NCBI RefSeq assembly: GCF_018402495.1
Contig: NZ_JAGYIU010000003.1
Span: 62,001 to 126,000 of the forward strand
Direction: 5' to 3'
Origin: Pseudoalteromonas sp.
GTDB taxonomy: Bacteria > Pseudomonadota > Gammaproteobacteria > Enterobacterales > Alteromonadaceae
DNA: 64,000 nucleotides
In this document: positions 8,386 through 17,445 of the stretch, piece after piece
Position numbering within the stretch: the first letter of the stretch is position 1
Layout of the letters: every line of letters starts with the position of its first letter
Made by a program: the position numbers and the translations under genes
The notes under the pieces: model-generated
Seen by the model: the letters and a program-made list of their open reading frames with translations, nothing else
Databases searched by the model: none
Told to the model about the DNA's origin: nothing

Positions 8386-9318
8386 TTATACTAATTCTTC
8401 ACAAATTTGTTCACGGGTCGTTTTATCAAAATAACTCCACGCAATAAAGCGACTGACTTTTTGCCCCTGTGCCATTTCAACAATTTTGAATTCACTAATA
8501 GGCTGTTGTTTTAGCTGTGTTTGTAAAGCAGCAAGGGTCTCTTTTTTAGAAACCAACGAGGTGAACCAGATCACTTGTTCGCTAAACTGAGCGCTCTCTT
8601 CGATCATCTTAGAAATAAAGGCTAGCTCGCCGCCTTCACACCACAGCTCATTACTTTGGCCACCAAAGTTGAGTGTTTTACTGGGGGCTTTACCTAAGTT
8701 TTTCCATTTACGCTCACTGCCTTTATTGGCTTCCTCTGCGCTGGCATGAAATGGCGGGTTGCACATCGTTAGGTGATATAAGTCTTTAGCATTGATCACC
8801 CCTTTAAAAATATGCACGGCATTTTTTTGCTGTTTAAGTGTTATTTTTAAGTTGTTAAACTGAGCGAGTTGTTTGGCTATTTTTATTGCTGTAGGGTCGA
8901 TGTCGCTACCGGTAAAATGCCATTGGTACTCGCTACTGCCCGTTAGCGGGTAAACTAAGTTAGCACCGGTGCCTATATCGAGTACCTTAATTTGCCTGCC
9001 AAAAGGGAGCACATGGTTGTTATCGTCGCTGAGTAAGTCAGCTAAATAATGAATATAATCAACTCTTCCTGGAATAGGCGGGCATAAATTGTGTTCAGGA
9101 ATGTCCCAAAAGTTAATGTTGTAATGGCTTTTTAATAGCGCCTGATTTAAGGTTTTTACAGCTAAGTTATTACTAAAATCGATACTTTGATTACCTGCTG
9201 GCGTCGTAATTAAAAAAGCAGTTAACGACGGTGTTTGCGAGGTAAGCAAGTTAAAATCGTAACCATTTTTATGTTGATTGCGCGGATGTAATTTAGAACG
9301 AGCTGATTTTGCTTTCAT
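8386..9318 (-). CDS. rlmF: 23S rRNA (adenine-1618 N6)-methyltransferase
   Basis: A 310-residue S-adenosylmethionine-dependent Rossmann methyltransferase. The N-terminal LHPRNQHKNGYDF and the block PPIPGRVDYIHYLADLL are diagnostic of RlmF (YbiN). The SAM loop is VLDIGTGANLVYPL and the N6-adenine catalytic motif is NPPF (MCNPPFHASAEEA). In E. coli it methylates A1618 of 23S rRNA during ribosome assembly. Length is close to normal. Confidence 0.94.
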   Translation of the reverse strand: MKAKSARSKLHPRNQHKNGYDFNLLTSQTPSLTAFLITTPAGNQSIDFSNNLAVKTLNQALLKSHYNINFWDIPEHNLCPPIPGRVDYIHYLADLLSDDNNHVLPFGRQIKVLDIGTGANLVYPLTGSSEYQWHFTGSDIDPTAIKIAKQLAQFNNLKITLKQQKNAVHIFKGVINAKDLYHLTMCNPPFHASAEEANKGSERKWKNLGKAPSKTLNFGGQSNELWCEGGELAFISKMIEESAQFSEQVIWFTSLVSKKETLAALQTQLKQQPISEFKIVEMAQGQKVSRFIAWSYFDKTTREQICEELV

Positions 9319-9396
9319 GAGGCTTTTTTAACAACAGGAATAAAAGCCAATAGTAACAAATACAGACAGAAAAAGTGCATAATTTTTCCTTTGGCT

Positions 9397-9414
9397 TACC
9401 AGTCATTACTGGTA
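9397..9414. promoter_or_regulatory. Small palindrome upstream of the alpha/beta hydrolase
   Basis: TACCAGT-catt-ACTGGTA, perfect 7-bp arms with a 4-base spacer, lies about 30 bases before the hydrolase start. This is where an operator would sit. No regulator can be assigned. Confidence 0.35.
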
Positions 9415-9447
9415 GGATGAGTTGTTAGCAATTATAAGGAATTTGCT

Positions 9448-10356
9448 TTGGCAGTTACTCAAGAGTCTGTTTTTATTAAATTAGATGGCCATCAAACACT
9501 GCATTTGCGCCGTATCGCCCATCAACAGCAAAGCGGCCCTGTGGTGTTATTAATTCATGGTGCGGTAGAAAATGGCAAAATATTTTACACTCATAGCAAT
9601 AAAGGGTTAGCGCCTTTTTTAGCTGAACACGGGTATTGTTGTTATGTCGCTGATTTACGTGGCCGTGGTGAAAGTAAACCTGCCATTTGTAAACAAGCAC
9701 GTTATGGACAAACAGAGGCGATTGTTGAGGATATTCCGGCATTTATTGAAAAAATTGAACAGTTAGAGAGTAAAAAGCCTGACTTTTTAGTTGCCCATTC
9801 TTGGGGTGGGGTATTGCTTAATAGTATGTTTGCTCGCTTCCCTGAGCTGATAAACGATGTAAAAGCGTGTGCCTATTTTGGTTCAAAGCGTTCACTATTT
9901 AATAACCACCCTAAAAAATTATTCCAGGCCAATTTGATTTGGTATTTTATGGCACCAATTTTAGCGAAAAAACACGGTTATTTACCGGCAAAACGCTTGA
10001 AGTGGGGCAGTGATGACGAAACTCAAAAGTCCCATTATCAAAGTATGCAGTGGGCTAAGAAAAATCCGTGGATAGACAGTGATGATGGCTTTGATTACGC
10101 TAAAACATTAGCAAATCTCACGCTTCCTCCAACGTTACATATTGCGGCAGTAAAAGATAAAGCATTGGCACAGCCTATCGATATTCAAAAGTTTATTGAT
10201 GAGTCAGGTACTGGGGTGCAAAAAATGCAAATATATGGCCGCCGCTTTGGGCACAAAGTAGATTACGACCATATTAATATGCTTACTCACCCACAGGCAC
10301 GCCAAGAACAATTTATAGATGTACTTAATTGGTTTGAGGCAACGAGAGCAAACTAA
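9448..10356 (+). CDS. Alpha/beta hydrolase
   Basis: A 302-residue cytoplasmic hydrolase. The oxyanion region is LLIHGAVENG, the DLRGRGES strand follows, the nucleophile elbow is AHSWGG (first Gly replaced by Ala), and the probable catalytic His is in YDHINMLTHP. The substrate is unknown; candidates are esters or lactones. The start is TTG 9448, supported by TAAGGA eight bases upstream and absence of a better ATG. It overlaps the convergent sulfotransferase gene by 32 bases. Confidence 0.85.
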   Translation: MAVTQESVFIKLDGHQTLHLRRIAHQQQSGPVVLLIHGAVENGKIFYTHSNKGLAPFLAEHGYCCYVADLRGRGESKPAICKQARYGQTEAIVEDIPAFIEKIEQLESKKPDFLVAHSWGGVLLNSMFARFPELINDVKACAYFGSKRSLFNNHPKKLFQANLIWYFMAPILAKKHGYLPAKRLKWGSDDETQKSHYQSMQWAKKNPWIDSDDGFDYAKTLANLTLPPTLHIAAVKDKALAQPIDIQKFIDESGTGVQKMQIYGRRFGHKVDYDHINMLTHPQARQEQFIDVLNWFEATRAN

Positions 10357-11767
10357 GTAAAGGGGCTTCATAACGCTGCCATTTATCAAGGCTTTTGTTA
10401 TTTACAGGCTGCCTAATCGCATGTTTACTGAGCGTTGTAACGGCGCTTTTATTTTTGTAAAAGTCTAAACAAGTCTGTTCAAATTCACAGCCAGTAAAAC
10501 TCAATAGTGCGGTTAATTGATCTTTAGGGTTTTCAATTAACTGCTCATAACTTAAATTATAAATAGCTAAGCGGTTAAATTGCTGCCAATGGCTCATCAG
10601 TTTTTCATAAAGCTGATGGTACAAAGTAAATTCATTCAAATCACAAAAATAGGGTTCGTTTTCAGCAAAGTAATTAGTAAACACTGAAAATGCGGTTGCG
10701 TTAAAGTTGCGGGTCAGGTTAATAAACTTAGCGTCTGGGAATAAAATATAAATTAACCCTAAGTTTTGGTAGTTGCTAGGCAGTTTATTGATCACAAATG
10801 CGCAATTGCTCCCAGAAGAACTTAAGGTATCTAAATATATAGCTCTGGCTTGGTTAATTAAAGGCGGTGTTAGCTTAGTTAAGCATTGAGGGTAGCGTAA
10901 CCCTGTTTTATGTTCTAAAAAAGCGACTACCTTATTACTAATACTGGTGTCTTCTCCAAGCGTTGCCCATTGACTGTGTCCTGCTAACATCTGCTCCAGT
11001 AAGGTTGAGCCGCTTCGTGGCATACCAATAATAAACACGGGCGTAACAGGATACTGCTTATTTAGGTTTGCTAAATTGAACACACTTTCATTATTATATT
11101 CAATAAGTTGATCATAAAACTCAATTAAATCTTCAGTATTAAATTCACTGAGTTTGTGTTGTTGCTGATTGGCAATCACAAAATAGTTAAACGCTTGATC
11201 AGTATCGTCTAATTTGTCGTAACTTTTAGCTAAAGCATAGTAGCAGACCATTTTTAAGCGTAGGTTATTTGTTTGCGTTAAAAAGTGGTGTAACTGATCG
11301 ATGTAATTATTTGCTTTATTAAAGCGCCCTAATTGTACCAATTCAAATAAAACATAAGCCGTAACTGGTGCTATTCCAAGCTTTAATGCTTCCTCAAACG
11401 TGGCATGCGCTTTATCAAGCTCGCCAAAGGTTAAATAGTGCTGAGCCAAATAATAATGCGTCTCTGGGTTATCGTGAGCGATTTCTTTTGCATATTCTAG
11501 AACTTTGAGCGCATCATCGGGTGAGTTTACGCCATTAAATGCATCGGCAAGTGCCTGTAAAGGCTCTAAAACATAGGGTAGTCGTTGGCAAGCTTTTTGA
11601 AGTAAGTAAACAGCAGCATCAAAGTGTTCTAAGCGCAATGCTATTTTGCCTAGGCCAAATAGGGCATTGCCATTGTCAGGTTCTGTTTTTAACAGTGTTT
11701 TGTAGTGAAATTCAGCTTCTCTAAGCTTGTTTTGCGATAATAACTGGTCCGCTTTTTTTAGTAGCAT
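10325..11767 (-). CDS. TPR-repeat sulfotransferase
   Basis: A 480-residue protein in two parts. Residues 1 to about 200 are tetratricopeptide repeats (for example AEFHYKTLLKTEPDNGNALFGLG) that bind partner proteins. From about residue 245 there is a sulfotransferase domain with the PAPS-binding loop IIGMPRSGSTLLEQM and the downstream LTRNFNATAFS region that holds the 3'-phosphate. It would transfer sulfate from PAPS to an unknown acceptor, possibly a protein, glycan or small metabolite. The architecture is common in marine bacteria. No signal peptide is visible. Confidence 0.88.
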   Translation of the reverse strand: MLLKKADQLLSQNKLREAEFHYKTLLKTEPDNGNALFGLGKIALRLEHFDAAVYLLQKACQRLPYVLEPLQALADAFNGVNSPDDALKVLEYAKEIAHDNPETHYYLAQHYLTFGELDKAHATFEEALKLGIAPVTAYVLFELVQLGRFNKANNYIDQLHHFLTQTNNLRLKMVCYYALAKSYDKLDDTDQAFNYFVIANQQQHKLSEFNTEDLIEFYDQLIEYNNESVFNLANLNKQYPVTPVFIIGMPRSGSTLLEQMLAGHSQWATLGEDTSISNKVVAFLEHKTGLRYPQCLTKLTPPLINQARAIYLDTLSSSGSNCAFVINKLPSNYQNLGLIYILFPDAKFINLTRNFNATAFSVFTNYFAENEPYFCDLNEFTLYHQLYEKLMSHWQQFNRLAIYNLSYEQLIENPKDQLTALLSFTGCEFEQTCLDFYKNKSAVTTLSKHAIRQPVNNKSLDKWQRYEAPLLSLLSLPQTN

Positions 11768-11862
11768 AATACAACGAATATTGTTTTTATTTACTATAAC
11801 CCCAAAGCCACAAAAAATGCGAGTGTAAAAGTCATTTTAAATGGGTTTATAAAGGGCAATAA

Positions 11863-11893
11863 AAAGGCGAAATGCATTACACATTTCGCCTTT
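11863..11893 (-). terminator. Terminator of the TonB-dependent receptor gene
   Basis: A perfect 12-bp stem (AAAGGCGAAATG pairs with CATTTCGCCTTT) around a 7-base loop is followed on the minus strand by a T-rich tail. It lies 19 bases past the receptor stop codon. Confidence 0.85.
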
Positions 11894-11911
11894 GATTATC
11901 ATTAACACATG

Positions 11912-14485
11912 TTAGAAAGTATAGGTTGCTTTAGCGTAGTAAAAGCCACCATTAATTCCGTATGGAGATGTTTCGTAGTACTTACCACCCCAGTTGTTAT
12001 TTGGTGCCACTGTGAAATCAAGTTTTTCTGCTTCTTGATCCAGTAAGTTTTGTGCACCTAATGAGAAGCTAATAGAGTCATTCATAAAGTAAGTTACTTC
12101 AACATCTAAGGTAATGGCTGCATCAGCTGTTTTAGCGGTATCATCATAATCTACATGAACGCCTTGGTACTCACCAAAGTAGTTAAGGCGAGAAAATGCT
12201 GAAAAGCTTTCCCATTGTTGTGCCCAGCTCAATGTTGCACGGTGATTAGGTAAGTCATTTTCAAGACGGCTTACTTTAAATACACCGGTGATGTTACTTG
12301 AGCGTGTTACTTCTGTTTCATTCCAGTTGTACGCTAAGCTAAATGTAGAGCTACCACTGAACAATTCAGCTGAGTAGTTAGCAACTAAGTCGACACCTTG
12401 AGTAGTGGTGTCAAAGTCATTGGTAAAGAAACTCACTTGCGCTAAGTTTTGTACGTTAGGTACACCAGCCGCTTCAAGCGTGTCTTTGTCTGCTTGGTCA
12501 AGTTCGATTTTATCTGATTGGCTAATACGATCATCTACTTGGATATTGTAGTAATCAACCGTTAAAAATAAATCGCCAATAGTGTATACCGCGCCAAAGG
12601 TATAGCTTTGCGACTCTTCTGGCTCAAGTTCAGTACCACCTAATTGCACAGCAATTGGGTTTGTAGGTGGTAACAAGGCTGAATCTACTAGTACACCACT
12701 GCTTAAGTTTGTTTGAACGTTACTAACATTCGCTTGGCCTACGGTAGGCGCACGGAAACCGGTGCTGATAGAGCCACGAATATTTAGATCTTCAGTTAAG
12801 TGGTATTGACCCATTAACTTGTAGTTAGTGGTTGAGCCAAAGGTATCGTAATCCTCGTAGCGAAGCGCTAAACCCATTAAGAACTCTTCAGTAAATGGCG
12901 CTTCAATATCAATGTAAGCTGCGTAGTTACGACGTGTGTATTCACCTGCATCTGATGGTTTAAATCCAGGGAAACCGTTAGAACCTATACCAAAGCCTTG
13001 ATCCGTCAGCGGGCCGGCAATAAATGAAGCTTCATCGCCTGCTACTACGGTAAAGGTTTCTTCATGCCATTCTAAACCACCGGCAATGTTTACATCGTAA
13101 GCTAAATCAAAGTCAAAACCCTTTGAAATATCAAAATTAAAGTTTTTCTCTAATTGTTCATATTTACCTGGGCTAAAATCACGCGGGCTATCTGGACCCA
13201 GTGAAGCATTGATTGTGTCGTATATAAAGTAGCGAGATTCGTTGTAACCTACAGTACCACTTAGATCATAATAAGCGCCTTCTAAAAAGCCGCCAGTAAA
13301 CTCACCTTTAGTACCGATAGTAAGTGACGTATCTGTAATATTACCACCAAAGTTTGGTGTAAAACCTCCCGGAAGCATTTCGTTAAATGCGAAACAATCA
13401 GGGTTATTTGCAACCCCATTTATATAGTCAGGGCTTTCTAATACATTGTCAGTAATTGCAATATTAGTAGGGCAATTACCGCTCATATCGCCTGTCAAAT
13501 CACCTACAAGCAATGTGTTGCCGCCATCGTTTGAGTAAACACCAGGTCGTGTGTGCGGATTACGATAATAAAAACCACCACGTACATCACGCTCAGAGTA
13601 GTTACCAAACATATAAAATTGTGAGTCGTTAGTCAGCTCTAAACCAACATTACCAAAAATTGATATATCGTCATCTACCTCTGGTGCCCCCCAAACTTGA
13701 GTGATGGCAGGTATGTCTGGCACACCAGCTTTGATAAGCTGTGCAGCATCGTAGCGTTGCACTGAGCGGCTGGTTGCATCGGCTGTTTTGTACTGAAAGC
13801 TTAAATTAGCGAAACCATCATCAGTAAAGGGGAGTCCCACGTTACCTGAAATTTGCGTTGTATCACCGTCACCTTCGTAATATCGGCCTTTACGAACTTC
13901 GAACGATCCGCCTTCAGAGGCGTCTTTAAGTTGAAAGTTTAAAACTCCAGCAATTGCATCAGAACCATATTGTGCAGCGGCACCATCACGAAGTACTTCT
14001 ACTTGTTTAAGTGCAATACTTGGAATAACTGAAATATCAGAACCTTGCGCACCATCGTTAATACCACCACCTAGAAAGGCAATAACTGAGGCGCGGTGAC
14101 GACGTTTACCGTTAAGTAAAATTAGTGTGCTATCTGAAGGTAGTCCGCGTAAGTTTGCAGGGCGCACTAATGAAGCAGCATCACTGATTGGCATTGAGTG
14201 TACGTTTAAAGAAGGAATAGCCCCTTTTAAAAGCTCTAGCATATCAGTGTTACCTGATTTACTTAGCTCTTCACCACCAATAATATCGATAGGTACAGGA
14301 GAGTCTCCAATAGAACGAGGCGCAGAGCGCGTACCGACTACGGCAATTTTTTCTACATTTTTGTTAACTTTAACTTCGGTTTGCTCTTCTTGAGCAATTG
14401 CTGAACCAGAAACAAACAAGCCTGCGGCTGTTGTTGCTAGAGCAAATTTGATGGCCTGTTGAAGCGCATTGCTTTTTAATTTCAT
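11912..14485 (-). CDS. TonB-dependent outer-membrane receptor
   Basis: An 857-residue protein. The signal peptide ends near residue 31 (SAIA/QEE). The TonB-box region is around EKIAVVGTR. The plug domain follows to about residue 200, with LRGLPSDSTLILLNGKRR and VEVLRDGAAAQYGSDAIAGV. The rest is a 22-strand barrel ending in aromatic F (ATYTF), as needed for outer-membrane assembly. It imports a siderophore, vitamin or glycan using TonB energy; the substrate cannot be read here, and no catabolic genes adjoin. Its leader is long and contains an inverted repeat. It is monocistronic, with its own terminator. Confidence 0.93.
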   Translation of the reverse strand: MKLKSNALQQAIKFALATTAAGLFVSGSAIAQEEQTEVKVNKNVEKIAVVGTRSAPRSIGDSPVPIDIIGGEELSKSGNTDMLELLKGAIPSLNVHSMPISDAASLVRPANLRGLPSDSTLILLNGKRRHRASVIAFLGGGINDGAQGSDISVIPSIALKQVEVLRDGAAAQYGSDAIAGVLNFQLKDASEGGSFEVRKGRYYEGDGDTTQISGNVGLPFTDDGFANLSFQYKTADATSRSVQRYDAAQLIKAGVPDIPAITQVWGAPEVDDDISIFGNVGLELTNDSQFYMFGNYSERDVRGGFYYRNPHTRPGVYSNDGGNTLLVGDLTGDMSGNCPTNIAITDNVLESPDYINGVANNPDCFAFNEMLPGGFTPNFGGNITDTSLTIGTKGEFTGGFLEGAYYDLSGTVGYNESRYFIYDTINASLGPDSPRDFSPGKYEQLEKNFNFDISKGFDFDLAYDVNIAGGLEWHEETFTVVAGDEASFIAGPLTDQGFGIGSNGFPGFKPSDAGEYTRRNYAAYIDIEAPFTEEFLMGLALRYEDYDTFGSTTNYKLMGQYHLTEDLNIRGSISTGFRAPTVGQANVSNVQTNLSSGVLVDSALLPPTNPIAVQLGGTELEPEESQSYTFGAVYTIGDLFLTVDYYNIQVDDRISQSDKIELDQADKDTLEAAGVPNVQNLAQVSFFTNDFDTTTQGVDLVANYSAELFSGSSTFSLAYNWNETEVTRSSNITGVFKVSRLENDLPNHRATLSWAQQWESFSAFSRLNYFGEYQGVHVDYDDTAKTADAAITLDVEVTYFMNDSISFSLGAQNLLDQEAEKLDFTVAPNNNWGGKYYETSPYGINGGFYYAKATYTF

Positions 14486-14808
14486 TCTAAATATCCCCAG
14501 TTAGAATTGATTTGTATAGTCTATTTAATGACTTTTATTGTGGACGGTTCACATTCAATGGGGAGCAGATATTGCTAACTCACTCCTAAAAGCTTAATAA
14601 ACTAAGCGCACCTCCTGTGAGTCCTCGAAATAGACTATAGATAAAAAAACTAAGGAGGGCAATGGGTAATTAACCATTACTTAACAAATTATTTATCTAA
14701 AAATAACCCGGAGTTAACCATGGGTAGGGCAGGGGAAGGGAGTAAAAGCAGGCTTTGATACAGAATTATTAACTAAATAAGCTATTTTAGCTACTTTCTA
14801 TTATTGAA
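14486..14808. other. Intergenic leader of the receptor gene with a 12-bp inverted repeat
   Basis: TATAGTCTATTT at 14515-14526 is the exact reverse complement of 14628-14639. The arms enclose the likely 5' untranslated region of the TonB receptor mRNA, so they could pair in the transcript or mark regulator sites. I recognise no known riboswitch here and no other gene. Confidence 0.4.
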
Positions 14809-14967
14809 TTAAATTGATTTACTATTGATATTTTCACCATGATGTTTTTTCCACTGTGCAAGCTTTTCTTTGTATTCATCCCACACACATGGACAGCAAC
14901 TACCGCCGCCGCAACACTCATCAGATTTTGGTCTTTCGGGTTTAGTGCTTGCTCTGTCTTTTTGCAT
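14809..14967 (-). CDS. Small oxidoreductase-like Cys-rich protein (Oxidored-like family)
   Basis: A 52-codon gene encoding MQKDRASTKPERPKSDEC followed by a CGGGSCCPCVWDEY core and a charged helix (EKLAQWKKHHG). The C-C-G-x3-C-C-x-C-V-W-D-x-Y pattern matches the short oxidoreductase-like domain found in small proteobacterial proteins and at the N-terminus of some eukaryotic proteins. Function is uncertain; metal or redox chemistry by the five clustered cysteines is likely. It is short, but the motif makes it convincing. Confidence 0.8.
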   Translation of the reverse strand: MQKDRASTKPERPKSDECCGGGSCCPCVWDEYKEKLAQWKKHHGENINSKSI

Positions 14968-15071
14968 TTTTTAGTTGAAAGCTGAGGAAAAAGGACACTA
15001 AGAATAAATGATTGAATAAAGCGTGTAAATTATTCTTTGTGAACTAACAGTGCTGTGTGAGAATATAGACT

Positions 15072-15494
15072 ATGCGATTATATAAAGTTATCCATCGTGC
15101 ACCCTGGCGGGTTGCTAAAATAAGTAAAAAGCGGCAGCAAATTCGTTTTCGTCGCGCTATGGTTGCGCTTAAAATTGCGCTTGCTCAAGAAAAGCAAGAA
15201 ACCAAAGAAATGCTGCAAACCTACCGGCGTTACACGCAAGGACAAACAAATAAGGCAGAACTAAAACGTGCTAATGAGCAGTTTGTTGATATTTTAAAGG
15301 GATTAGGGTTAGGCATTTTTGCTTTATTGCCATTTGCTCCGTTAACTATCCCCTTGGTTGTAAAGTTGGGTCAATTAGTTGGTGTTGATGTACTACCTAG
15401 TTCGTTTAGTATGAATAAGCCGATTAAAGAAATTGATGCAGAAATAACTCAGCAAGACCAAAAACAAGACTCTACGCCGTCCGTAAAAAAGTAA
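15072..15494 (+). CDS. LETM1-like small membrane protein
   Basis: A 140-residue protein. The N-terminal half is basic and helical, then comes one hydrophobic stretch (GLGIFALLPFAPLTIPLVVK) and the tail LPSSF, which is the core pattern of the mitochondrial LETM1 cation/proton exchange family (PF-L-x-L-P-x-x-LPS-F). The C-terminus is Gln/Asp-rich and probably disordered. Bacterial members are uncharacterised; a role in ion balance is only suggested by kinship. It stands just upstream of the aminopeptidase, on the same strand. Confidence 0.75.
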   Translation: MRLYKVIHRAPWRVAKISKKRQQIRFRRAMVALKIALAQEKQETKEMLQTYRRYTQGQTNKAELKRANEQFVDILKGLGLGIFALLPFAPLTIPLVVKLGQLVGVDVLPSSFSMNKPIKEIDAEITQQDQKQDSTPSVKK

Positions 15495-15577
15495 TGTATA
15501 GGCATTGAATTTACTATACCTTTTAATGGTGCTTATTGTTATGCTAGGGCATCATTTTCTAATATGTGAGTCATTTA

Positions 15578-16939
15578 ATGAGTGCTTTACTTTGTCATAC
15601 CTCTTCAGGAACTCCTCTGTCATTTGTGGTTAAAAATGAACTATCCGATTGGCTTACGCAGCAGCCGAATTTTATACAGCGCTGGCTAGCAAACACAGAT
15701 TTTGAAAAATCAGGGCTCGCACTAGTGCCAAACCCAGAAACGGGTGAACTAAGTCAGGTGTTTTGTATTATGCAAAGCGCCGATGATTTTTGGGCTGCGG
15801 GTGAGCTTGCCAATAAACTACCTGCGGGTTGTTATCAAATTCAGGGTGATGAGCTTTTAACTACTCAACTTGCTTTAGGGTTTGTGTTAGGGGGCTATGA
15901 GTTTAGTGAATACAAACAAAAAGCCACAGCGAAGGCGCAGCTTGGTATTGCTGATAAAACATTATATGAACAAGTAAAACAACAAGCGGACGCCATTAAT
16001 TTAGCACGCGATTTAGTTAACACCCCAGCTGCCGATATGATGCCGCAGCATTTATCACAAGTCATGAGTGATTTAGCAGATACATTCGACGGTGAATTTA
16101 CGCAGTGGGTAGGTGATGAGTTATTAGAGCAAAACTACCCGACTATTCATATGGTAGGGCGTGCTAGTGAAAATAAACCACGATTACTCGATTTAAAGTG
16201 GGGAGCGGTTGATGCGCCACAAATTACGTTAGTTGGTAAAGGTGTGTGTTTTGACTCTGGCGGACTTGATTTAAAACCCAGCTCTGGTATGCGGAACATG
16301 AAAAAAGACATGGGCGGTGCTGCGCATGTTATTGCCCTTGCACAACTTATTATGGCTGCTAATTTACCAGTAAGATTGCGTGTGTTAGTGCCTGCGGTTG
16401 AAAATGCAGTATCACGCAATGCATTTCGCCCTGGCGATGTAGTAAAAACCCGTAAAGGTATTATGGTCGAAATAGACAATACCGATGCGGAAGGGCGACT
16501 AGTGCTGTGTGATGCTTTAAGCGAAGCACAAAACGATGATCCTGAATTAATTATTGATTTTGCTACATTAACCGGTGCGTGCCGTATTGCGTTAGGTACG
16601 GAGTTACCGGGATTTTTCTCAACGGATCGCGCTGTAGCAAATGCTATTATGGATTCGGGGATGCAAGTTAACGACCCTGTTTGGCAATTGCCGTTGTTCG
16701 AACAATACAAACCATTTTTGAAAAGCGATGTGGCTGATATGGCTAACTGTGCAAGTACGCCATTTGGTGGCGCAATAACCGCTGCGCTTTATTTGAAAGA
16801 GTTTATAGAGCCAACGACACCGTGGGTTCACTTTGATGTAATGGCATGGAATTTACGTGCATTACCAGGGCGTCCAGCCGGTGGTGAAGCACTGGGTATT
16901 CGTGCAGTATTTACTTACCTACAAAATCGATTTAACTAA
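15578..16939 (+). CDS. M17 leucyl aminopeptidase family protein
   Basis: About 453 residues, cytosolic. The C-terminal catalytic domain carries the two-metal M17 signature: GKGVCFDSGGLDLKPS, the active-site lysine and DMGGAAHV, and NTDAEGRLVL. The domain cleaves N-terminal residues from peptides using Zn/Mn. The N-terminal domain is shorter than in E. coli PepA, closer to the PepB-like branch. The start is taken as ATG 15578; an in-frame GTG at 15566 would add four residues. A dispersed repeat-like sequence follows the stop. Confidence 0.92.
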   Translation: MSALLCHTSSGTPLSFVVKNELSDWLTQQPNFIQRWLANTDFEKSGLALVPNPETGELSQVFCIMQSADDFWAAGELANKLPAGCYQIQGDELLTTQLALGFVLGGYEFSEYKQKATAKAQLGIADKTLYEQVKQQADAINLARDLVNTPAADMMPQHLSQVMSDLADTFDGEFTQWVGDELLEQNYPTIHMVGRASENKPRLLDLKWGAVDAPQITLVGKGVCFDSGGLDLKPSSGMRNMKKDMGGAAHVIALAQLIMAANLPVRLRVLVPAVENAVSRNAFRPGDVVKTRKGIMVEIDNTDAEGRLVLCDALSEAQNDDPELIIDFATLTGACRIALGTELPGFFSTDRAVANAIMDSGMQVNDPVWQLPLFEQYKPFLKSDVADMANCASTPFGGAITAALYLKEFIEPTTPWVHFDVMAWNLRALPGRPAGGEALGIRAVFTYLQNRFN

Positions 16940-16986
16940 CCTGAACTTGGGTTAACTAAATTAAATATACCTTGAGTTATCTGATG

Positions 16987-17373
16987 TTAAAGTGCATATA
17001 ACTCAAGGGGTAAGTCATCTGGATCGGCAAAAAAGGTGAATTTTTTGCCGGTTATTTCATCGATTCTTATTTCTTCTACATCGATTCCATGCGATTCTAA
17101 GTACGTTTTACTGTTTTCTACACTCTTAACTTTAAATGCTAAATGTCTAAGTCCTTGTGCTTCGGGGTAGCTTGGTCTACTTGGCGCATCATTAAACGAA
17201 AACAATTCTAACTGACTGCCATCAGGTAAAGCTAAATCGAGTTTGTAAGACTGACGCTGTGCACGATAATGCTCATTAATAATCGTGAGTTTTAATATTT
17301 CACTATAAAAATGTTTAGAGCGTGAGTAGTTGCTACAAATAATAGCTACATGGTGAATACCCAGTAACTGCAT
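16987..17373 (-). CDS. VOC-family protein, glyoxalase-like (YaeR/GloA2 type)
   Basis: A 128-residue vicinal-oxygen-chelate protein with two beta-alpha-beta-beta-beta halves. The metal ligands are visible: His in IHHVAII, Glu in QLELFSF, His in LRHLAFKV and Glu in LPLELYAL. It resembles YaeR, a lactoylglutathione-lyase relative of unknown substrate. The start is set at ATG 17373, with AAGGAC eight bases upstream; a longer frame to 17403 would run into the terminator hairpin. Confidence 0.88.
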   Translation of the reverse strand: MQLLGIHHVAIICSNYSRSKHFYSEILKLTIINEHYRAQRQSYKLDLALPDGSQLELFSFNDAPSRPSYPEAQGLRHLAFKVKSVENSKTYLESHGIDVEEIRIDEITGKKFTFFADPDDLPLELYAL

Positions 17374-17394
17374 AAAAGTGTCCTTAGAAAAGAA

Positions 17395-17420
17395 AAAGCG
17401 CACTTTAGACTGTGCGCTTT
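17395..17420 (-). terminator. Hairpin between the FabH-like gene and the VOC gene
   Basis: AAAGCGCAC and GTGCGCTTT form a perfect 9-bp stem with an 8-base loop, followed on the minus strand by a short T run. It lies between the two same-strand genes and may terminate or attenuate read-through from the synthase gene. Confidence 0.75.
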
Positions 17421-17445
17421 CGTTATCGATTTGATTTGTTTTTAT

